Shown here: positions 47,042-59,077 of the stretch, piece after piece | Position numbering within the stretch: the stretch's first letter is position 1 | Layout: each line of letters begins with the position of its first letter | NCBI GenBank assembly: GCA_963932465.1 | Contig: OZ010792.1 | Coordinates: forward strand, 284,129,836 to 284,193,835 | Length of the DNA stretch: 64,000 nt | Direction: 5' to 3' | Source: Maratus speciosus | Lineage: Eukaryota; Arthropoda; Arachnida; Araneae; Salticidae | Made by a program: the position numbers and the translations under genes | The notes under the pieces: model-generated | What the model saw: only the letters and a program-made list of their open reading frames with translations | What the model was told of the DNA's origin: nothing | The model's database searches: none

Positions 47042-48940
47042 CTAGCAGAACTACCCGGCTTCGCTCGTGTCAATTATTACGATCCTTCCAGGTAAAATAA
47101 ATTAAAATGAAATAATACCGAAATCACAACAACTGAAATTTGTGCACTCCCATCCACAAATCGTTAAAAATACAATCAGAAAAGATGACGTTATTGTCGC
47201 GCAACCACAGTAAAATGCCTGAGCTCTAATAACAGAATGCGCTTTTTTTTGGCGGGTGTAAGAGAAAAATATATGATTTTCCTGACAATACGAAAAAAAA
47301 AATCCACCAAATCGCACAGCATTTAGTGAAAGTCTCGTTTGCATGGCATATATCTACATTATAAAGTAAAAACACTGACATCATACTGATGATGGCAACG
47401 ACTTATACCATAAATTGTGCCTTTATTACAATTTTTCTAACTTCTAAACGTCACACAATTTCACGTTTTACAATGTCGAATAAAAAAAGTTCTTTCAAAT
47501 GACATTTCTTTGAAAATTTTATCTGAATTTTCTGATTTTAATGGATTTTAAAGTAATTTTCAAGCATGGATATTTTTAAAGGCGCGTGCAACTCGATTTC
47601 AAAAGATGAACCCGTTTACTATTAATGCAACAGTATAAAGAAAAGACATGTCTATGGGTAACTCTGGCATCATATTTTCGGTGGTAACAACCTAACACAA
47701 CAATTAATTTTCCATTTGCTGCAATTTAACCAATAAAAATCGCGCATTCGATTGTTCCAACGTCTTATAGAAAACAAACTTATAGATATCAAATCAAACT
47801 ATTCAAAATAATCTGATCAAGTAAGTATATAAAATGCAAATGGGAATTTCGTTCTTGGTACATATAACTTGAATTCTTGAGAACGGATTCGATAAAGGAT
47901 TTCGATATTTGGCGTACTTTAACAAACGTAACATACCTTTTATGGAACCTATTGCTTACAAAAGTATAACGCCATTCATGTTTTAAGCGAATTCTTGACA
48001 TGTAACTTTATTACAGAATATTAACATGCAATAATGCTTAACCTGACGTTTATGAAAAGCCTCAACTTTTTTTAATTTAATTTTAAATTTCGCGAAATTG
48101 AATTTTAGGGAAAGACACGTCATTTTGACGTAATTATAGTAATGTGCTTCAGCTTTTAAAACCAGAATGCTTGTTTTCTTCGGTAAGTATAACTGAAGTA
48201 TACGATTCCTCTGACAATACGCGGAAAAAAGCAATAAATACACCCAAATGACCTAGCATTTACTGAAATTTTAAATTCGCGTGTCTTAAAAATATATTTT
48301 CAACTTTATGGATGGTTATAATAAGGATTAATTTCAGAAGATCAAGAGTCTCTCTTCAGAATAAAACATCATTACAAAGTAATGTCAGTTAAACAGAAAT
48401 TGACGTCATATCTAGCAAACGATTTTTTTTTTCTTTTCCTAAAATGTCTTCTTGAAATTAAAACTCCTGTATTAAAATAGATTTTTTAACTTTAAAATCA
48501 TCCAATTACTTGTATACTACGTCATTTTAACACGTGTTTATTTAAAGATTTTACATATATATAGGAAAATTTTTCATTTTCTGATTAGAATGACATCGAT
48601 TTCAAAAATGTAAAAATATAGAGGTTGAATCTGAATTTTTATTGGCTAATAAAACAAAGTACTCGAATTATCATTTTTTTTTTTAAATTATTGAGCAGTT
48701 TTTTAGATGTGTGGCAACAGAAAAGAAACTATTGAATTTGAAAATTTAAAATGAGATATTTCTATAATGTTAAATTATGAAAGATGATAGAAAAAAGGGA
48801 TAAATATTGGTCTGATGATTTTTTAAAGTAGATAGTGATCTTTTCCACGTTCTAAAACGTATGTACAAAAAGTTTCGTGCAAATCCGTCTAAATTTGTAT
48901 AAAGGACATACACACAGAGAACGGCTTTTATATATATAGA
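47042..48940 (-). mobile_element. Non-autonomous Helitron, copy C (different family)
   Basis: On the minus strand it starts TCTATATATATAAAAGCCGT after an A. It ends GAGCGAAGCCGGGTAGTTCT followed by GCTAG and T. The TC start, TATAAAAG motif, CTAG end and A/T insertion site fit a Helitron. I see no strong 3' hairpin, so the class is less sure than for 7194-9486. Three short minus-strand frames in it (47102-47344, 47789-48001, 47983-48243) show no Rep or helicase motif. Confidence 0.6.
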
Positions 48941-49865
48941 TATGTGTGGTTTGTATTGAATATAAGAACTGGGGAATTTTCTAAAATAAATCCTTTAATC
49001 TAGGTGTCACACTCTTTTGCCCCACCCCACTCCCCTCCCAGCAATGGTTTAAATCAGTTACAGATTCTACTTTCAGTCTCTACAATATGACTTACTCTGA
49101 AGTTTGAAAAGTTCAAATAAAGCATCATTCTATGCACTGTAGCTGGCTACAACAAAAGTGAAGCTTCTCTATTCAACCAATATGTTATAAAATAACAATT
49201 GTACCATTATTTTCATTTCCAAATATCAACAACTAATCAGGGAATAGTTCCAAGTTAACCACTAGAAACGCATATAGTTTTTATTTGAAGAAACTCAATA
49301 ATGTTTAAAAATATAACTTCCTAGAGTTGCAGTTGTGTCCATCAGCTGTCATTTAGAGAGGTAAAAAAGGAAATATAAATCTATGTTACCATACTCCTAT
49401 AAAGACAAGAGGCAGATATCACACTTAATGTTATAAAATAACACAATGTGTGTAACAATAATCAAATCTTTCCAGTGACCAAAAAAGTATTGTTAATTGT
49501 TTTTATTGTGCTAAAAATTGAACCTTATTTTTCCATTTCAAAGAATAAAACAGATAAATGAGAAATATAAATATTTGTCTGAAAATTATTTTCAGATTAA
49601 ATAAAAAATCTCTAAAATATGTCTTCCATCTTATATTTTCCACTACTGAGGGTTTAGCTAGTGTATCACTATTGGTTAGTTAATTCTTTGCTATGAGCAT
49701 TTAGCTATATTAATTGCAAAATTTGTTGAATCATGCATTCTAATTAAAATTTTATATTACAACAAAATAGTTCACTGTAGTTTTATAACTTGTTTGTTAT
49801 TCACATATTCTTTTGCTATTACATTATTTCATAATGTTTTTTCTAATATTTTTCTTCCTTTATAG
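48941..49865. other. Intron sequence before exon D
   Basis: No gene is recognised. The last 40 bases are pyrimidine-rich and end in TTTATAG, the acceptor of exon D. Confidence 0.5.
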
Positions 49866-50013
49866 GGATTATAAGTACATAGCTCTTATTAGTTTAGGCA
49901 ATATTTTACATCATTGTCGACATTCTGATGAAGCTGCAATTGTTGTCCGTGCTGCAGTGGATAATGCTCCGGATAGTGCCATATGTCATTTTACATTAGG
50001 AAATATTTATGCT
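49866..50013 (+). CDS. TTC17: TTC17-like gene, internal exon D (TPR)
   Basis: A 148-base exon from a TTTATAG acceptor to a consensus GTGAGT donor. Its first G joins exon C's AG to give arginine, then 49 codons follow: DYKYIALISLGNILHHCRHS, DEAAIVVRAAVDNAPDSAIC and HFTLGNIYA, ending phase 0. It covers one TPR and the first helix of the next. The order ALISLGNILH...DEAAIVVRAAVDNAP...HFTLGNIY parallels LISLANILH...AVIVATMAVEIAP...HFTLGNVY near the C-terminus of vertebrate TTC17. Roughly 40 residues should follow in a last exon, which I did not find in the remaining 14 kb. Confidence 0.85.
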
Positions 50014-52225
50014 GTGAGTTAAATTTGTTATTTTTAAGGTGTGTTTAAATTACAATCTAGTTTGCCTAAGTGTATTTTAAGATGTATGAGATTTTATCCA
50101 GTCTAAGCAAGGATGTTAGCCTTGTTGACACTTGCATCAGATAGGATTGGATAAAATAACATGTTCCTTGGAGCACTTAGATTTAGATTAAAGTATAAAT
50201 TTAACATTATGCATTTATGTATTTTTGGCGTATTTTGATTGAATTGTATTTTAAATAGATAAAAAAAAACTTAGCTTCTTTTATAATTATTATTATTTTT
50301 TTTTGTTGTTGTTGTTGTTCAATTATTTATTAGCTAATTTTCTTATACCTTTTCTTCTCTGATGCTATGCTAAAGGAGATTTTCTTTTTCTCTTTAAAGA
50401 ATTTACCAAAATTATGTTAGAGGAGAAAAATAATCTGAGTTTGTACTTAAAGTATATCTAAAAGTTTAAAATTAGTAACCGCTGATTTATGCTATTAAAA
50501 CAAGCAAAGAAGTTATTGGTAAAAAACATTGTGTAGATAAATTCTTTTTTTTTCCCCTTTTATTAATGTATTCTGTAAAAATCTACTGAAACATGTTTAC
50601 TGTTTTGTTTCCATACTTTTTTCAATATTTTGGTTTGACCTGAAGAGGTTACCATATAGTGTGAGAAAATGGATAGACATAAGTGTGTATGAATTTTTAG
50701 AAAATAAAAAGTAGTTTGATTCTTATTTTGTTTTAAAAAAATAATTTCGTTACCAATTTTTCGAATAAATTTACTTCTATTTCTAGTAGTGTTATTATTT
50801 TCACTAAGTACACTGATCACAGCACTAGTTATTTTATAGAATCGGCAGTAACACATTAAGTTGGGCTTAGCAGTCAATTCTGTTAATTTAACAATGGACA
50901 GTAAATCATTGAAAACTTCCTGTATTGCTTTATGTAAGCATATTTATTTTTCTTTTCTGTATCTTATCAGCATAATTTCACTTACCATTTTTCTGTTTAG
51001 TTATTATGTTCACTTTAATGAAAATTTTAAACAAATCTTTTCATAATTATAAGTAATTCATAGATTCAGCAAAATTCTTGAAAAACATTTTTAAAGATTT
51101 AATAAAAAATATAGAATTCTTGATCATTTCAATATATTTCTTTAAAATACTTTGTATTTTCTTATCAGATTCTTTTCAGTAAAAATATAATAACTATTAT
51201 GTTTGTAGAAAAAACAGCAATAAGACAGTTCTGGCAAGATTGGATTTTGACCCCTCTTCTTTTCAGAATAAATTTATAAAGAGAAATTCTCAATTTCTTA
51301 ATACCTCCCCTGCCCCACACGCACATATTTAAAGATCTTTAGCTATTTAGCGTTGCAACTTTGCAATCTCCTTTCGAAGCATGCTTTTCACAATGCCAAG
51401 TTTAAACTTTATAGAAGGTCTTTGTTGTATAGAAACCTACGTGTGTGAGTAAAACTCACACTAGACTAATTATTTTGCGAATTTTTTTACCATGTGGATT
51501 TTTTTTTAGATAGGATTTTCGATTTTTAAATAGGGGTAAATCTAGCATTTTTTCATACATATAACTCAAAGCTAGACATTCTTATAAAGAGTTCTTTGTG
51601 ACCAAATTTATCTATGTACATATTTGTCCTAATTATCCATTCTTATTTGATCATTAATTAAATAGTTACTTATTAATAAAATAGTTACTATTAAAAATTG
51701 TGTTATTTAGTGCATTTGTTCGAGTTATAATAGTATAATTGGTAATTGATAACTGCCCTTATTGATGATTTGTTGATAATTTTTCAGAAATCATTAAATG
51801 GTGATGTATATCATTATTACATAATAATTTTATGGGAGGTTGGGCGGCAGTTATAAGTGTAAGGCACATTTGTAGGTTATGATTTTTAATTAAAGATACT
51901 GATGATAAAATATATAATTTCAAATATGACTTGTTTTCGATAATAAAATTATCAAAGAAGTAGTTTATATTGCAACTTTCTTCTTGAATGCTAAAATCCT
52001 TTCTCTGTTGATTTTTAAGCTACACAGTTTTTGTATTTATTATATGGTGAATGATTTAGCAACAATGCTTGTTCATAAAATAAGACTTATTCAGCCTGTG
52101 TTTCTTGATGAAACAGATGTAATTAATTAAAAGTTTGCTTTTATTTTCTAATATTAGTAATAATAATAATAATAAAAATATTTTTTTGTAAAAGTTTAGC
52201 ATGTCAACATTGTATTATTTAAGAG
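50014..52225. other. Intron sequence after exon D
   Basis: No gene or bounded element is recognised. The frames at 50563-50877 (minus) and 50861-51046 (plus) carry no domain. Confidence 0.5.
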
Positions 52226-52631
52226 GCTACTTCACTCAAGCAAAAACACCTACTCGCTAATGTTAACCCTACGGGAGAAATTTTTTAAAATATCTCATTT
52301 GCATATCAATATTTTTAAATGATTTTGTTTTACATTAGAGAGCTGAGGCCAATCTCTTTAAAGGGCTTTTTTTACTTTTTCAATTTTGTTTACAACTTTT
52401 TTTTATAAGGTTACTTTCACTTTCAGAACCGGTTTTTAAAGTGAAATCACAAAAGTAATAAACGATCTTTGTAGAGATCGACCTCAGCTATGCTAAACAG
52501 TGAAAAAAAAAAATATATAAATAAATAAATAAATCATTTCAAAATATTGAAATGCAAACAGGATATTTAAAAAAATTTCTCCTATAGGATTAACATTAGC
52601 GAGCAAATGTTTTCGCATATGTGAAGGGAAC
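52226..52631. mobile_element. MITE with ~180-bp inverted arms
   Basis: The left arm CGCTAATGTTAACCCTACGG...GAGAAATTTTTT and AGCTGAGGCCAATCTCT pairs with the reversed right arm CGCTAATGTTAATCCTATAG...GAGAAATTTTTT and AGCTGAGGTCGATCTCT. Outermost pairing is TTCACTCAAGC with TTCACATATGC. It is non-coding and the superfamily is unknown. Both arms contain TAAATGATTT-like and AT-rich blocks. Confidence 0.8.
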
Positions 52632-53169
52632 TTTACTTTTTCGATCAATGGAATTTTTTAGAGGTAGCTAGATTCAAGTTAATTTACAAAATGGAATAAG
52701 TGAATTTGAGTATATGGCAAAGAAATGTTGTTGTAGTAAATGCATAATAAAAATAGATAATAATTTAATTAAATGAAAATAAATAAAAATTTAAAATTAA
52801 GCAAGACAATAAAATCTATTTCATGGACCTCTGGAAACATTGTATTTTCCAATATCTCTGAAAATGAATTGAAAAGGATTAAAGTAGAACCCTAGTAGGA
52901 CCCTAGGAGTAGTATGCTTATTGTGAGAAGAGAAGGTATTCTTGTGCATTGCAATAAATGCAACAAACTCTCTAAGATTGTTTTTTTTTTGTTGTTAATT
53001 TCTGAAATAAATATTACTCTATCTATTGTTTGTCCTCAAATTTATATTAATTAGTCTAAATGATTGTTCTATTAATAAATTGCCTAAAGTAAAACTTTTT
53101 AATTACCTATGTAAATTTTAAATAGTAATTATTCTTACTATTTAAGGAAGGTTCCAATATGGAAATTAA
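52632..53169. other. A+T-rich intron sequence
   Basis: No feature is recognised between the two MITEs. Confidence 0.4.
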
Positions 53170-53386
53170 CCCTTTAAGCCTCCTGCAGAATTTTCCGTTC
53201 ATGTTTAGAGATTCATAAAATAGTAGCTATGAAAAGTATTGGTATGAGAATTTTTATTTGATAACATTGCATATTTATTTATCTTATTCACTTAAAAAAA
53301 ATAGCTTTAATATTGATTTAGTGTTAATTAAGCCTTTGATTCCAAAAGGTACGTGACAGAAAAACACGATTAGGACGCTTAAAGGG
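53170..53386. mobile_element. piggyBac-type MITE (TTAA flanks)
   Basis: The ends CCCTTTAAGCCTCCT and, reversed, CCCTTTAAGCGTCCT match at 14 of 15 bases. TTAA lies at both borders (53166-53169 and 53387-53390). The unit is 217 bp and non-coding. Confidence 0.85.
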
Positions 53387-53430
53387 TTAAAAAATATATG
53401 AAATTTTGGGGCTATGTAAGGCTCACGGAT

Positions 53431-54542
53431 GTATGTAATATCAATTAAAAAAAAACCTTAACGGGTTAAAAGTTTGTGACGCAGCGCTTTATCTTATTGC
53501 TATAAGAATTTTAAATATGGAACTTAAAAATAATGATATCAAATTTTAAGTGACGCTATATTATTTATTTTATCATTTTATTTTTGTTTTATTTATAATT
53601 GCATGCGTAAGAATTATGTTAAATTTAAAAGGATGTATAAAAATTTATTCATTGATGCGTTATCATTCACATTTTTCATAAATTCAAACTATGAGTTTTA
53701 AAAGATATGATATCAAAATTTAAGTGACGCCTTGATGTAGCCTTAAACAATGTTTTAAAATTCAATTTTAATTATTTTCGATTTGGCTAAATATATTTGC
53801 ACATTTAACCAAAACTTTTAATTTTCCAATATACTGTTAAAAATACCACTTTCACTGAACCTGTACAATGTACTGTAATGTATTCATATTAATAAATTGA
53901 TTTATCTTTTGTACCACGCTATCCAAAATCAAAAGTAAAATTTATGTAAGTGATTTCTTTACGTCATAATATCCATTTGCGTATATTTCGCTTAGTTTGG
54001 ATACAATGACGCAAAGAAATCACTTACATAAATTTTACTTTTGATTTTGGATAGCGTGGTACAAAAGATAAATCAATTTATTCATATGAATACATTACAG
54101 TATATTGTACAGGTTCAGTGAAAGTGGTATTTTTAACAGTATATTGGAAAATTAAAAGTTTTGGTTAAATGTGTAAATATATTTAGCCAAATCGAAAATA
54201 ATTAAAATTGAATTTTAAAACATTGTTTAAGGCTACATCAAGGCGTCACTTAAATTTTGATATCATATCTTTTAAAACTCATAGTTTGAATTTATGAAAA
54301 ATGTGAATGATAACGCATCAATGAATAAATTTTTATACATCCTTTTAAATTTAACATAATTCTTACGCATGCAATTATAAATAAAACAAAAATAAAATGA
54401 TAAAATAAATAATATAGCGTCACTTAAAATTTGATATCATTATTTTTAAGTTCCATATTTAAAATTCTTATAGCAATAAGATAAAGCGCTGCGTCACAAA
54501 CTTTTAACCCGTTAAGGGTTTTTTTTAATTGATATCATTACT
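53431..54542. repeat. 1.1-kb near-perfect palindrome
   Basis: The left arm 53431-53967 and right arm 54006-54542 (537 bp each) are reverse complements with only about a dozen visible differences, around a 38-base spacer. The outer ends share GATATCAATTA-like sequence and AACGGGTTAAAAGTTTGTGA; the inner ends are TTTACGTCAT and ATGACGCAAA. A TTAACCCGTTAAGGG motif near both ends recalls the TTAA MITEs on either side, so it may be a foldback derivative of that family. Transcription across it would give a hairpin RNA. Confidence 0.92.
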
Positions 54543-54795
54543 TTTTTAAAGTTAATAATAAAAAGATAAAAAATTTTTTTTAGAGGCTAATGATAGAAAC
54601 TCATAATCGTGATTTCCAATCACCTTTAATTCCCTTCCCCCCCCCTTCAAAAAAGCATACCTGATACTTATATTGTAAAGAGTGCTGTGCTATTTGATTT
54701 TTTTAAGAACTTTTTAGTAAGATAATGAAGTAATATACAAAATGGGGGGGGGGGGGGGGTATGGTTTGTTTCACAGATATAGAAAGCTTTGTTAA

Positions 54796-55007
54796 CCCTT
54801 TCAGGGGCAGAGCAATTCTGTTCGCAAAATGATGAAATAATTGACTGACACCAGAATACTCAAACGAATTTCTTACTAAATAATAAAACGCTATTTTGCA
54901 CTTTAATTACAAAAGCAACATTTTATTAAAATATTCTTGGTGCAAGTAGTCAGTTTTGGAATTAAAATTCGGTGGCTACACCCTCTAGCCACCGCCCTTG
55001 AAAGGGT
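54796..55007. mobile_element. piggyBac-type MITE (TTAA flanks)
   Basis: TTAA at 54792-54795 and 55008-55011 bounds a 212-bp unit with ends CCCTTTCAGGGGCAG and, reversed, ACCCTTTCAAGGGCGG. The right end matches the left end of the MITE at 7575-7780. Confidence 0.8.
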
Positions 55008-55011
55008 TTAA

Positions 55012-55796
55012 ACTTACTATGTAAAAGGTTTACTTTCTTAAGAAAAATATAAAGAAATATTACTCTTTAAACCTTTTTATTAAAAATACAATAAAATTGT
55101 AAGCAAAAAAATACTTTCAAATAAAATTTATTTAGAAATTACTGATTTTTTATTTTTTAAGAAATAATTTCCCATCATGTAAGTTTTTAATCTATAGTTG
55201 TATTGGGGTGGTAGGATATTAGATTTACTGGATACAACTGTATAAAATGCATAAAATACATTATTATTGCTCCCATTATTGAAAAGAAAGTTTTATTGTG
55301 ATATCCCCCCCCCCCCTCATTTATTGTTAATGCTGAATTTAGGCAATAGATGGCGATACCATGCAGAGAAGCATTTAATTATTGATGTATTTAACTAATC
55401 CTGCAACAAGCAATGTAAAATACTTCAAAAACAGATTTTAATTATATTTTGTACCTTGAAATTTTTAATGCTAGGAAACGGTTTAATAATTTAGTTAGTC
55501 AACTGAATTATTTAATTTGAGGTTTTATTTCACTTAATTTTTTCTGTGAATATATTTCCCATTTATTGTTAATGCTGAATTTAGCCAGTAGATGGCGATA
55601 CCATGCAGAAAATCATTTAATTATTGATGTATGTAACTATCAGACACAGGAAAGAAGACTAGACTCAGCAACACCAATTCAGCCTATGTTAACGAATGAA
55701 GTAACGGAGAGCGTGATCTAGGGCTCAGACACAGGAAAAAAGACTAGACACGGCAACACCAATTCTGCCTATGTTAACGAATGAAGTAACTGAGAG
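55012..55796 (+). repeat. Intron sequence with two direct duplications
   Basis: CATTTATTGTTAATGCTGAA...AGATGGCGATACCATGCAGA...TTAATTATTGATGTAT occurs at 55317 and 55558. An 89-base unit starting CAGACACAGGAAAGAAGACT, with CAACACCAATTC and CCTATGTTAACGAATGAAGT, occurs at 55640 and 55729. The second 89-base unit is cut by the hAT at 55797, and its remainder (GAGAGCGTGATCTAGGG) resumes at 61434. A C run lies at 55305-55316. Confidence 0.85.
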
Positions 55797-55925
55797 CATA
55801 GGCGTAGAGTTTCAAAATTATTGGAGGGCTCAGCCAGTGGCGCAGACAAGGGAGGGGCGGTCTACCCCCCCCCCCCCCCCCCCTGGAACAGGGATTGAAT
55901 TTACTAAGTAATGAATACAAAAATA

Positions 55926-56298
55926 GTAAAACCTGCTAAGACAAAATTACAAATAACCGCTGAAAGTTTCCGTTTTATACAGGTTTTCGTCTACCTTAGC
56001 AGGTAAAAATTCAAAGAGTTCCTTTCGATGGATCATGAAATGACAAGATTACTATGGTGCTATTAGACAAGATTTTGTTTTAGACAGGTTCCGTTTACAC
56101 AGGCTAACCTTATATCCATATCCATACAGTAAAACTTTTTGTAAAAGCAATCGTAAACGACCGAAAGAATATTCCGTTTAAGACAAATTTCTGGCTAATT
56201 AAGTAAAATTGTACGGCAATCTTTCCTTCTGGAGCATGAAAAGTTTCCATTTAAAACAGGATTCTGCCATAGACAGGTTCCGTTTTGACAGGTTTTAC
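55926..56298. mobile_element. Pogo-type MITE with AGTAAAACCTG ends
   Basis: The left AGTAAAACCTGCTAAGACAA and the reversed right AGTAAAACCTGTCAAAACGG are inverted repeats. Several internal copies of CCGTTTTA-ACAGG appear (for example near 55970, 56060, 56090 and 56240). TA precedes the left end, but the right TA is displaced by a base or two. Confidence 0.6.
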
Positions 56299-56315
56299 TC
56301 TACATATATCATAAA

Positions 56316-58840
56316 TCTCTATATATCTAATAATAAAAGACAAGATCGCGTTTGTGTGTTTAGGTCTGAAAATTTATATGAGAATAGTTCATTGCAGGTA
56401 TGGATGCCCCTGAGGCTCACATTTTTAATTTTTTGATAATTGGCCGAGATATTAATTAAAAACTCATTAAAAAAAGAGATCTTTTTTTTTAAATTGGCGG
56501 AGGCGTGCTCGTGCATGACCAGAACCTGCTTTTCGAGAGGAAAGGAAGGAAGAACTGCTTTTTTTTTTTTTTTTGTCGTTTTGTCTTAATGCTCATCAAC
56601 TGCGCCGTTTAAAATACGGAAAAACGGACGACATATTCTTATAGTTCGTGCTTTTACATCTCAAACGCCACAATCAGTTAAAAAAAATATGGTTCTTAAC
56701 TCTTGAAATTTTTTTTCAATAAGAGATTTCTCAGTCGACTTTTTCTCCCTTTCGCCAACACTTACTCAGGGCTCAATTTTAGAGGTACCGATTCACAAAA
56801 AATACGCATTTAAAGCTAAGATCTTGTTCTTGTCGCCGGTGCAATCGGTTTTTTAAAAGACTAATTTTAATTCTTTAAACAAACTCGTGACCCCAGGTCA
56901 CTTCGCGCTTCACCGTGACGAGACTATCTTTTTATCACAATTTTTTTAGATCATTTCGACAGACTGGATTTTACACCTATTACAAAAATTTCGTAATGTT
57001 CAAACTAATAGAAGTATTTAAAAAAAAAGTAATAATAATAAATCTTATAATAAAATCTTAGAAAATTTCGACGAAAAAGCTAAAAAATGGATTCGGCGCG
57101 GTTTCGCTTGGCTTCGGCACACGTTTTCACTATTAAATATGCATGTTTTTCATGAAATTTTATAGACTACACGGGTACAGTTATACTTATTTATAACATA
57201 TTAAAATTTCGGGCAGTTCGGACGACGAAAACTATTTTTTTCTGTTGTTGTTATGTTAAAGAACCCGACGCGAAAACAAGAAAAACTAGTCGAATGTAAC
57301 AATCCCAAAACTTTCTTCTATCTCATACATGTTAATGCTTCAAAATTCGTTATCACAGTGCCAAAATTAAATGACAATCTATGCTCATCTCAATAATTAG
57401 GATTCTAAAGATATAGGTTCATTAAATTGTGTGCATTTTAAAAGGAGATATATAAGCATCGCATCTTTGAAACAAACAATTGAATTTTGGCATCCACCCT
57501 CTTAGACGTCTGCAAAAAAAATTCTCAGCTCAGAGAGCATAAAAGCGACACCTGTCGCACTGTATACACCCAAGCCTAAAAAAAGATGGATTTATGTGAA
57601 AGTGTAACAGAATACGAAGTCTAATTAAATTCCGTGTATTAGTTTTTGAGACAACACAATTGCGGAAATCGTAAAAAAACTGAGCATTTCAGCGCCACCT
57701 ATTGCGCGATTTACACCGAAAGTAATAAAGAACAACATATATCAACGTCTAACTGAATTTGAAGTTTGATGAAAATTTGTGCATTAGTTTTTAAGATAGA
57801 GCTATTATGAAAATCATGAAAAATTCTGTATCGCAGCGCCACCTGTTGACCAATTTACACCAAAAAGTAATCAGCACCATTTTATATCACAGACTAACCT
57901 AATCTGAAGTTTGATGAAAGTAGGTGCATTAGTTCTTGAGAAAGAACTATTGCGAAATCATGAAAAATGCAGTATAGCAGCGAAACCTGTTAGACGATTT
58001 ACACGAAAACGTAATCAACATGAAATAATATCAGGATATAACTGAATCTGAAGTTTGATGAAAATCTGATTATTTGTTCTTGAGGTATAGCTATTGCGGA
58101 AATCGGGAATAATGCATCATAGCAGCGCCACCTATTGAGCAATTTACACCAAAAATTAATCAGCACCAAACAATATCAAGAACTAACAAAATCTGTGCAT
58201 TAATTTTTGAGATATAATGCGATTTGCACCAACAACTATTCAGCACCAATTTATATCAGGGACTAATTGAACCTGAAGTTTTATTAAATTCTGTGCATTA
58301 GTTCTTGAGATAGAGTGCCCAAAAAATTTATGTCACATACAGACAAACTCACAGACATAGATCACAGATAGTCATTTTGCAAAAACATATTTTTCGGGAT
58401 CTGTGACAGCTAAAATGTGTAAATCCGTCGAAAACCGGAATTCGAAAATTTTCTTGAATCCAATACTTTCTTCTTGCAAAAATAGAAGAAAGTAAAAAGG
58501 AAAAAGAAAACATGTCTTTTAGAAGTAGATATCAATATTGTTTTCAGGAAAATTTTACACCGGCTTAGAAACGGTTATATTTATAACGATAAAATTTTTA
58601 AAGAATTCGCACCAAAAGAAACTATTTTTTTAAAAAAATTTGAAACGACCGTACGTGAAAAGCAGAAAATGACTTCTTACGAGCGCTTTTACCATTAAAA
58701 GTCAATATTTTTTTGGAGATTTTTTTCGTTTAAAAATATAAATTCGGACAAAATCGGATTAAAGGTATAAAATCATATGAATTTGCGCTTTATTAAAGGT
58801 TACTATCACGGGCCCGGGCAATGCCGGGCGGGTCTGGTAG
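56316..58840 (+). mobile_element. Non-autonomous Helitron, copy D, with 144-bp array
   Basis: It starts TCTCTATATATCTAATAATA then AAAG after an A. It ends in GGCCCGGGCAATGCCGGGCG and GGTCTGGTAG before T, the 3' hairpin being GCCCGGGCAATGCCGGGC. The final CTAG is changed to GTAG. The ends are close to known Helitron termini (TC...TATAATAAAAG). The interior is dominated by a tandem array. The next Helitron starts at the very next base. Confidence 0.7.
57500..58330 (+). repeat. ~144-bp tandem repeat, about 5.5 units
   Basis: CAGCGCCACCTATTG-type anchors recur at 57545, 57692, 57836, 57980 and 58125. Each is followed by GATTTACACC, AGTAATCAGCACC, CTAACTGAATCTGAAGTTTG and TGCATTAGTTCTTGAGATAG. 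Units differ by about 10-20 percent. The last unit is partly deleted. It lies wholly inside Helitron D. Confidence 0.92.
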
Positions 58841-59042
58841 TCTATAATAATAAGGAAAGAAGTTTGTCTGTCTGTCGGCCATGTTCTGAAAAAACCGCTG
58901 CACGCAGAGCTACGAAAATTTGGTATGAAGGTACCTCTATGTGTTTAATTAAGCGCCCCAAAGCCCGATTTCGAACTTTTTGAATAGACTTTTTCAATAT
59001 AATTTTTAATGCAATTTTTAACGCTTTTTCACGGTTCGAGGC

Positions 59043-59077
<35 letters not shown>

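Noticed and set aside
47102..48243. Minus-strand frames inside the third Helitron as a Rep/helicase
   Set aside because: They are 70-86 codons, with no HUH or helicase motifs, so the element is treated as non-autonomous.
55848..55885. A further hAT end (CAGTGGCGCAGACAAGGG) inside the 5.6-kb hAT
   Set aside because: The start resembles a hAT terminus, but no matching right end or 8-bp duplication was found.
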